DNA from: JANYHF01 sp031367715
GTDB lineage: Bacteria; Pseudomonadota; Alphaproteobacteria; Rhizobiales; Hyphomicrobiaceae
Direction of reading: 5' to 3'
DNA: 15,444 nucleotides
Assembly: GCA_031367715.1 (NCBI GenBank)
Contig: JANLQJ010000457.1
Location: forward strand, 1-15,444
The position numbers were made by a program, and so were the translations under genes. The notes under the pieces are model-generated. The model had not been told where the DNA came from and made no database searches. It saw only the letters and a list, made by a program, of their open reading frames with translations. The number at the start of each line of letters is the position of its first letter. Position 1 is the stretch's first letter. Positions 14,001-15,444 of this stretch are shown here, piece after piece.

Positions 14001-15280
14001 TCAACCAGGGCACGGACACGGTCGAATCCAACATCCGCGCCTACACTCTCGCCGCCAATGTCGAAAATCTCACCTTCACCGGCGTGGCGCTGGCGGCGGG
14101 AGCGGGCGTCGAGTTCACCGGCACGGGCAACGCGCTCAGCAACATCCTCATCGGCGGCGCCGGCGATGATGTGCTGGATGGCATCGGCGGCGGCGACGAT
14201 CTGCGCGGCGGCCTCGGCAACGACACTTATGTGGTGCATACCACGACGGATATCGTCCGCGAGCTTGCTGGCGAAGGCACAGACACGGTCAGGACGGACC
14301 TCAACACCTACAATCTCAGGGCCAATCTTGAGAACCTGACCTACACCGGCGCGCTGGCCTTCTCGGGCACCGGCAACGGCCTCGCCAACATCATCACCTC
14401 AGGCAACGGCGCCGATGTGCTGATCGGCGGCCAGGGCGCCGACACGATTGACGCTAGCGGCGGCAACGACACCGTGTTTGCTGGCTTCAACGACGGCGAC
14501 GACGTCTACCACGGCGGCCTGGGGGTCGACACCTACGACCTCTCCAGGACGGGAGCGGGCGCTACTGTCAATCTCGCTCTGGGCACAGCCAGCAGCGCGC
14601 AGACCGGCAGTGATCTGCTCGACGGCTTCGAGAACGTCATCGGCACGACCAACGCCGATCGGATGACGGGCAACTCCGCCGTGAACATACTGAAGGGTGG
14701 GGCTGGCAACGACACCTTCCTGGCGGCAGCGCCGGTTGCGGGTGTGGCCAACGACGGCAACGACACCATCAACGGCGATGCCGGCAACGACACCTACGAC
14801 ATCTCGGCGACCTCCGCTGGGGCGATCATGACCCTGACGAACCTCTCGACTGGATTTGCGCGCGGCACCGACATCGGCAACGACACGCTCAACTTCATCG
14901 AGAACCTGACAGGCAGCAAAGGCGCTGACATCATGACCGGCAACGCGCTGGCCAACATCCTCAAGGGCGGCCAGGGCGACGACATCCTGGCGGGCGGCGC
15001 GGGCAACGACAGCTTCGTGTTCGATGCCCTGGCCGGCCACGACACCATCCGCGACTTTGCAGCTGGCCGCGGGGTGGGCGACGTCATCGATCTCAATCGC
15101 AACGACTTCGGCGTCAACTCGTTCAATCAGCTGCTGAATGGCCATCTGACGGCCTCGGTCGTCAACGGCGTCGACCACACGCTGGTGCACTTCTTCGACA
15201 ACACCGCCAACAGCGTGACCATCGATCTGGTCGGCGTGCGCTTGGCGACAATGGCAGCTGACGACTTCCGCTTCCACTAG
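2450..15280 (+). CDS. Giant secreted bimodular animal-type haem peroxidase with RTX repeats (MopA-like)
   Basis: A single uninterrupted frame of 4,276 residues. The order is: haem peroxidase 1 (1-860), RTX (920-1050 and 1195-1220), FTGN-type module (about 1245-1320), Ig-like YQWQ domain (about 1322-1430), cadherin-like domain (about 1431-1555). After a Pro/Ala/Gly linker come peroxidase 2 (1592-2555), RTX (2616-2750, 2913-2940), FTGN module, Ig-like domain (about 3034-3174) and cadherin-like domain (about 3184-3303). Then come a third Ig-like domain, RTX and FTGN module without peroxidase (about 3307-3600), further Ig/cadherin-like domains (about 3604-3800), RTX and spacer repeats (3834-4187) and a secretion-type tail. 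There is no signal peptide. RTX repeats and the C-terminus point to type I secretion with calcium-driven folding outside the cell. Animal-type peroxidases with RTX tails are known in alphaproteobacteria, and some are linked to Mn(II) oxidation (MopA) and extracellular superoxide. The substrate here is inferred, not shown. No exporter gene is nearby. Confidence 0.95.
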   Translation: MVSFDRVDLDFILKQIQMAEAGQQPINPHLAFGLREVAGTNNNLIPQVAPGANTIGAADQSFLNLGDPIFQLAQLVPGSVPAVFPPGFVPPAGTQTSFAPANAFVVDAAPRTISNLIADQTSNNPAAVQAFVAAGLGIEVLTGTVTVLHFKNADGTTGAAVPAGTILPIPNITPDGGISAPFNTWMTLFGQFFDHGLDLITKNAAEVVFIPLQPDDPLFSTAPGANNFMLLSRATVTNGKTTNTITPFVDQSQTYTSHPSHQAFLRDYITGADGLLHSTGQMLSGTGLNTKEPTWADIKANALKFGILLTDADVGNVPLLATDAFGNLQLAANGFAQVVVAHAGGTTVLVAGMAGGLDLTNTLPLEAGEKVVRTGHAFINDMAAGAKPAVDATGHVIATSYNPALLNSHFVAGDGRINENIGLTAVHEVFHDEHNRLVAETKATIQAALDKGDTSLGSDWVLPSVDLSVLTAADLGAGRTHHLITAAEWNGERLFQAAKFGTETQYQHLVFEEFARKVSPNIHLFGNTNIHLDPAITSEFANSVYRFGHSMLTENLNIFQLNPDGTPTLDANGNPLNTPMGLITAFTNPAGYAAAGAASIIAGAQAQVGNEIDEFVTGTLRNNLLGLPLDLAALNIARGRDTGVPTFNLFRNQMYEATNHDANLKPYESWTDFGLHLKHAASLVNFVAAYGNHATIAAATTVIAKRAAAQLLIDHAQIGSVGFDQDAYDFLHSTGAYANVANAADGTHTGDLRLLHEASGAVAHWSTGSVTGLDTVDMWIAGLAEKQNLNGDLLGNTFDFIFRTQMENLQDADRLYYLPRVEGTHWSDVIENNTFTDLIQRNTGNHHLMASVFQTAEYTIESKDFISSVDADGTVHYNPNATFPTFTDATGAHPLVEVKNDGSLHFIGKDQFFGNTMVLGGTANNDHLVAGNADDDTVWGDAGNDTIDGGGGNDQLFGGDGNDLVTDDSGNNIMHGDAGDDTVIAGKGDDLLFGGDGNDTLYGNGGVDVLQGGRGNDVMYGGEGADELIGGQGDDWLEGGKDGGDTTVGDGGAPTGQVPLYSGNDVMIVGQGSKMQGFSGDDIMLGTGGNDVFWGGLGFDWASFERETAGVSINMNRREFISPLGAIAGDGTRDIFPLTEAASGSKFGDNIVGNNVNKVLAGKNELTNAHLIVGLQDGGVNDFFGAAPVNFSGGNILLGGAGNDTITGGLGNDIIEGDAWLHVELENSATGTQIARKILYDTTANNVDTAVFAGAQASYTLLDQAGNALSIAAGLAAEALNPGTVKDAQGFWIIRDNVGTDGTDRLRHIERLQFTDGTVDISGKNALPSGVITLADATNPIATPAVGDVLSATDTIADADGIVGPITYQWQYFNLLRAQWVDIVGEKNPASFIPTDFEVGRTIRLNATYTDGKGFLESVASAPTAILTANALINHGPTVTPQVGQIGVPEMTAYQGETINYFIPITNFFTDDHTASGALSYAATLAGGASLVSVGLVFTPVIVGGVVTGATLSGTLPANFNGALNIQVSATDNLTGVTGPGQQVYTSTSTFELNVLNVTGAGATPDMLGGPAGPGVVTTAAAPVATAPTGLGVNYDRVDLDWILRNIKMAEAGQPPVNPHLPFGLREVAASNNNATGHPAFGTSDQTFPRLSTPILGLADTNPRTGGLTTYSQVTGSVFDSDPRTISNLISDQSANNPAALAAALSQATVMPAVQDPNKVISFDNNSVSLNIKNVTPDGGISAPYNTWMTLFGQFFDHGLDLVNKGGNGKVIIPLLADDPLFVPGGQSNFMVLTRASMVRGAGADGIVGTADDTFTHESTNAVTPVIDQSQTYSSHPAHQVFLREYIRSADGTIHSTGGLLSHTNAAAAGTIVGQAAGAADGSSHMATWGDMKANALTNLGLRLSDYDVVSVPLVLADAYGNVIRGANGFAQVTYQVLQTVVTRDSAGAIISSVTTVATETTAEGTAAGLDIDHIPVPGAFVGGTVGLVTTSFVTQYVGAGAAFINDMAHNASPFNDFGQPLNPDGDGIAGNAITVNPLTGQNTAYDGELLNSHYVAGDGRVNENIGLTAIHDVLHSEHARLVAITKAQVQAQLDKGDTSFASEWVLPGTVLTPGTAIAANQWNGERLFQAARFGTETQYQHLVFEEFARKVAPDVHVFSGGDIHLDPSVFAEFAHTVYRFGHSMLDDTISRVNLTTGQQVAQLNSSGQAIVNTNPFIDSFTHHETTSATSIDPATGLPVANVANPTFGKPTELGLLQAFTNPLAYLNQGADAAGQLALGSTSQVGQEIDEFVTGTLRNNLLGLPLDLPALNIARGRSEGVAGFNLVRNELYQQTHEAYLKPYENWHEMGQFLKHPESLVNFIAAYGTHASIVNATTLVAKRAAALALVTHGDVSPTALGFDPDAFNYIHSLGAYANNAADPRAVHTPLLNADGTAQVDTAGHALLDPVTPKYSTGSVTGLDAIDLWIGGLAEKQNLHGGLLGSTFDYIFKLQMEQLQDADRLYYLPRIEGMHFSDQIEDNSFATMIQNATGAHHLSGSIFLTPEYKIEAKDFYLKDGLGNVILDANGNPTLNPTATIPTFTDAAGVVHNLVEYKNDGTVHFVGKDNFFGNTMVLGGTAGNDKLQAGQADDDTVWGDAGNDTIDGGGGNDFLYGGDGNDVLSNANSSVGTSFHGDAGNDTIYGGKGDDLIFGGAGDDVLYANQHGPLGDAIVAGAGNDILYGGDGGASLEGNQGDDWLEGGKNGGDALVGDGGAPTGELPLYSGDDVMIANGDSFMKGFGGDDIMLGRGGFDKFLGGLGFDWASFERETEGVFIDMNRRDLVSPTNPFGADGIRDLFTHTEGASGSKFDDDILGNNNNKAVIIAGKDQMDNPNLIKGLADGAVDANGDPILTTINGTTEGAFFKPGQATGFAAGDILLGGAGNDTITGGKGDDIIDGKAYLHVELLKNSAGVIGSGSQILREIRYDTGTVDINGVLHTGIDTAVFTGNLADYGLSAPDAEGFISVTDSIVNRDGVDRIRNIERLQFADVTISIGGNNQAPVGFDLVNNLIAPMITIDNDNNAATAPVVQVGTALTANAANLLDPDFLASGGIIPNLDGTFTPGVASNALGYQWQYFDVALRGWVSINEANGNGATTATFTPIHFVQGNTLRAEVSYTDALGFREHVFSAATTVVNADPNALNTAPFIVAARDTVGLPNTATEAGKLATIFLPLTSVFNDTESGAGGLTYTAFLEDGVTPLDGSAAAHGLTFTVQSVGGVVTGGTLTGTPTTAGAVNIMIKATDPAGLHGGQSVTNVFTLDVLATGNQTGLVTISGVFAVGNTLTALVTDADGLTGVVPTFQWQTSPDGVHWTSLAGATASTLTVTTAFDGLQLHVLANYIDNNGHAEALTSTASSLFGSILRGTAAAEFFTGTINANTAILGHGGSDDVFNALGGIDTVQYPSANAGILVDLREIDRSDQASAFSAIDITTGNLAHETIGQLLTAAGLDAHTLTGYAEGADINMDALISVENVLAGHGDDVVFGNDKANVIEGSFGNDTIDGGAGVDTAVFTGNRADYDIVSVFGGSFKITDHAAGRDGIDRFRNIELLKFADGLISTPLPLNIAPVIAASTGTITTLEDSTVTGTVPLGTDANEDPLTYAVVGVKPAGLTLNADGTFTYIPPANLNGDISFNYQASDGAGGMSGLVHYTIHVTPVDDAPTGEVSVAVTNNVAHGRPVGLKLTASQNIVDVDGIPVAPAPGAKWQQSTDGTTWTDLATTGGGPLDLLVNNTTTVQTNRLLRADASYTDLGGNGGLTHTFNELTSGNYIVGRDANLGDTLGTNVTVAATMMGLTGNDTYVINNAGDVVVENLNQGTDTVESNIRAYTLAANVENLTFTGVALAAGAGVEFTGTGNALSNILIGGAGDDVLDGIGGGDDLRGGLGNDTYVVHTTTDIVRELAGEGTDTVRTDLNTYNLRANLENLTYTGALAFSGTGNGLANIITSGNGADVLIGGQGADTIDASGGNDTVFAGFNDGDDVYHGGLGVDTYDLSRTGAGATVNLALGTASSAQTGSDLLDGFENVIGTTNADRMTGNSAVNILKGGAGNDTFLAAAPVAGVANDGNDTINGDAGNDTYDISATSAGAIMTLTNLSTGFARGTDIGNDTLNFIENLTGSKGADIMTGNALANILKGGQGDDILAGGAGNDSFVFDALAGHDTIRDFAAGRGVGDVIDLNRNDFGVNSFNQLLNGHLTASVVNGVDHTLVHFFDNTANSVTIDLVGVRLATMAADDFRFH
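5207..5600 (+). repeat. RTX calcium-binding nonapeptide block 1
   Basis: Residues 920-1050. After a GGTANNDHL unit, twelve consecutive nonapeptides run in register from GNADDDTVW to GGQGDDWLE. Most fit GGxGxDxUx (for example GGDGNDTLY, GGRGNDVMY), while DDSGNNIMH and GNGGVDVLQ are degenerate. Such repeats fold into a calcium-filled parallel beta roll after type I export. Confidence 0.92.
6033..6420 (+). other. Short RTX pair plus FTGN...RNIERLQFAD module, copy 1
   Basis: Residues 1195-1323. LLGGAGNDTITGGLGNDIIEGDAWLHVEL is followed by TAVFAGAQASYTLL...GFWIIRDNVGTDGTDRLRHIERLQFTDGTVDI. The pattern (TAVFxGxxAxY, xDxxxxDGxDRxRxIExLxFxD) returns at about 11188-11556 and 13090-13245. It is a recognisable spacer commonly found beside RTX repeats in large secreted peroxidases and related proteins. 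Its separate function is unknown. Confidence 0.7.
6413..7111 (+). other. Ig-like (YQWQ) and cadherin-like domains, copy 1
   Basis: The Ig-like part has LPSGVITLADAT, then ATDTIADADGI, then ITYQWQYFN with AQWVDIVGEK, and ends near RLNATYTDGKGF. The next part (about 6740-7111) has PITNFFTDDH, LSYAAT, a GVVTGATLSGTLPANFNG stretch and IQVSATD, as in cadherin/He_PIG-like beta-sandwiches. These are likely extracellular spacers or adhesion domains that hold the peroxidase modules apart. Confidence 0.65.
7112..7222 (+). other. Pro/Ala/Gly-rich linker between the two duplicated modules
   Basis: About 35 residues of low complexity, rich in Gly, Ala, Pro and Thr (GATPDMLGGPAGP, then TTAAAPVATAPTG). It joins the cadherin-like domain of module 1 to the first residues of peroxidase 2. 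It probably marks the junction of the internal duplication. Confidence 0.6.
7223..10110 (+). other. Haem peroxidase domain 2
   Basis: The second copy begins with GVNYDRVDLDWIL, homologous to the protein's own N-terminus. It keeps Gln1754, Asp1757 and distal His1758 in FGQFFDHGLDLV, catalytic Arg2061 and Glu2064 in GDGRVNENIGLT, proximal His2183 in YRFGHSML, and Asn2312 in LDLPALNIARGR. As in copy 1, Gly follows the distal His. It is longer than copy 1. It has extra segments around 8270-8450 (TYQVLQTVVTRDSAG and following), around 9010-9220 (TTGQQVAQLNSSGQA and SFTHHETTSATS) and around 9720-9800. Both copies therefore look active but may differ in surface loops and substrate access. Confidence 0.88.
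10295..10710 (+). repeat. RTX calcium-binding nonapeptide block 2
   Basis: Residues 2616-2754. It begins GGTAGNDKL and shares its first units with block 1 almost base for base (GDAGNDTID, GGGGND). It is then less regular than block 1: the nonapeptide register is broken by NANSSVGTSFH and by ANQHGPLGDAIVA before GAGNDILY and GNQGDDWLE. A related short pair (GGAGNDTITGGKGDDIIDG) follows at about 11200-11260. Confidence 0.9.
11550..12357 (+). other. Ig-like (YQWQ) and cadherin-like domains, copy 2
   Basis: YQWQYFDVALRGWVSINE and RAEVSYTDALGF match the Ig-like domain of copy 1, here preceded by an inserted loop (IDNDNNAATAPVVQV). The following cadherin-like segment (LPLTSVFNDTESGAGGLTY, then GGVVTGGTLTGTPTTAG and IMIKATD) also matches copy 1. 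The full order of accessory domains was therefore duplicated along with the peroxidase domain. Confidence 0.65.
12367..13245 (+). repeat. Third, peroxidase-less set of accessory modules
   Basis: It contains an Ig-like domain (PTFQWQTSPDGVHWTSL, about 12465), a degenerate 'GGxDTVxYPSAxAGIxVDLRE' segment, a short RTX stretch (GHGDDVVFGNDKANVIEG, then FGNDTIDGG) and a third FTGN module (AVFTGNRADYDI, RDGIDRFRNIELLKFADG). The order resembles the tail of modules 1 and 2, but no peroxidase catalytic motif is present. This is either an ancestral unit from which the peroxidase modules grew or a third copy that lost its enzyme. Confidence 0.6.
13257..13840 (+). other. Tandem cadherin-like and Ig-like beta-sandwich domains near the C-terminus
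   Basis: EDSTVTGTVPLGTDANEDPLTY, then LNADGTFTYIPPANLNG and FNYQASDGAGG, is a clear cadherin-like (VCBS/tandem-95 type) domain. The next segment (PTGEVSVAV, KWQQSTDGTTWTDL, RADASYTDLGG) is a divergent member of the YQWQ Ig-like series. Such domains are common in large type I secreted surface proteins. Confidence 0.65.
13949..15010 (+). repeat. C-terminal RTX region with GNDTYVV-type spacer repeats
   Basis: Residues 3834-4187. Two long units (GNDTYVINNAGDVVVEN...TDTVESNIRAYTLAANVENLTFTG, and GNDTYVVHTTTDIVREL...TDTVRTDLNTYNLRANLENLTYTG) are followed by RTX nonapeptides and by repeated 'GTxNADxMTGNxxxNxLKGGxGND' units (about 14640, 14920). This is the classic pre-terminal region of RTX proteins. 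Confidence 0.88.
15014..15277 (+). other. C-terminal type I secretion-type tail
   Basis: Residues 4189-4276. FVFDALAGHDTIRDFAAGRG, then DVIDLNRNDFG, is the conserved 'FVFxxxxGxDxIxDFxxGxDxIDLS' capping segment after the last RTX repeat. The final residues (VGVRLATMAADDFRFH) are negatively charged and hydrophobic, as in uncleaved type I secretion signals. The tail looks complete, so the insertion element next to it has not visibly shortened the protein. Confidence 0.75.
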
Positions 15281-15335
15281 TGGTCTGTACCACCTAAATT
15301 AAGCTGTTGCCTTCCGGCGCGAACACTGATTCTTG

Positions 15336-15359
15336 CCTTGTCGGGTCGAACCGACAAGG
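15336..15359 (+). promoter_or_regulatory. Perfect 9-bp hairpin in the transposase leader, overlapping its ribosome-binding site
   Basis: CCTTGTCGG and CCGACAAGG are perfect inverted copies around a 6-nt loop (GTCGAA). The 3' arm ends in AAGG, the first part of the purine run AAGGGGGAA (15356-15363) that serves as ribosome-binding site for the GTG at 15370. Folding would hide part of this site, a plausible brake on transposase translation. Confidence 0.55.
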
Positions 15360-15369
15360 GGGAATCGCC

Positions 15370-15444
15370 GTGGCCAACAAGAAATTCGTGGTCAAGCTCA
15401 GTGCCGAGGAGCGCACGCGGTTGAACGATCTGATCTCGAAGGGG
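15370..15444 (+). CDS. IS630-family transposase, N-terminal 25 residues (runs off the window)
   Basis: The visible product, VANKKFVVKLSAEERTRLND followed by LISKG, matches the usual start of IS630-family transposases ('KKYVVxLSxEERxxLExLIxxGK'), the lead-in to their helix-turn-helix DNA-binding domain. It starts at GTG 15370, with AAGGGGGAA at 15356-15363 as ribosome-binding site. The DDE catalytic domain is outside the window, so intactness cannot be judged. It is transcribed in the same direction as the peroxidase gene. Confidence 0.72.
   Translation, partial: MANKKFVVKLSAEERTRLNDLISKG

Larger units (their letters stand above)
15280..15444 (+). mobile_element. Left end of an IS630-family insertion sequence (partial)
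   Basis: The sequence changes character directly at the stop codon of the peroxidase gene and leads into an IS630-type transposase start. IS630/Tc1-mariner elements insert at TA, and a TA lies at 15278-15279, so the element probably begins at 15280. The first bases form an inverted repeat, GTGGT-CTGT-ACCAC (15280-15293). The right end and the second TA copy are outside the window, so the boundary is inferred. Confidence 0.6.

Overview
The window looks like chromosomal DNA of a GC-rich alphaproteobacterium, most likely Rhizobiales/Hyphomicrobiales. This is inferred from gene content and codon use. The GC-rich third codon positions leave very long stop-free shadow frames antisense to the main gene. 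The tyrosine-recombinase remnant and the IS630-type transposase start resemble alphaproteobacterial families as I recall them. No rRNA or other firm taxonomic marker is present.

Left part (1-2449): a patchwork. A more AT-rich C-terminal fragment of a small membrane protein (3-221) is followed after 6 bp by a complete DUF1232/YkvA-type membrane protein (228-605). Convergent to it, and overlapping its 3' end by 9 bp, is a complete MalG-type sugar ABC transporter permease on the minus strand (597-1475). Its usual partners (binding protein, first permease, ATPase) are absent. Where the first permease should lie there is a decayed tyrosine recombinase (about 1672-1984, minus), recognisable across two frames with an internal deletion. 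This is the scar of an integrated element that probably cut the transporter operon. About 460 bp of non-coding DNA then leads to the main gene.

Main part (2450-15280): one gene of 4,276 codons, preceded by a good ribosome-binding site, encodes a giant type-I-secretion-style protein. It carries two complete animal-type (peroxidase-cyclooxygenase superfamily) haem peroxidase domains in tandem. Each is followed by RTX calcium-binding nonapeptides, an 'FTGN-A-Y...RNIE-L-FAD' module, an Ig-like 'YQWQ' domain and a cadherin-like domain. A third, peroxidase-less set of accessory modules and a long C-terminal RTX region end in a type I secretion-type tail. The key active-site residues are present in both peroxidase copies. 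The architecture recalls the secreted haem peroxidases linked to Mn(II) oxidation and extracellular superoxide in marine alphaproteobacteria (MopA-like). That function is an inference here. No HlyB/HlyD/TolC-type exporter genes are in the window.

Right edge (15280-15444): the left end of an IS630-family element directly abuts, and probably contributes the last base of, the stop codon of the giant gene. It contains a perfect 9-bp hairpin just before a GTG-started transposase that runs off the window.
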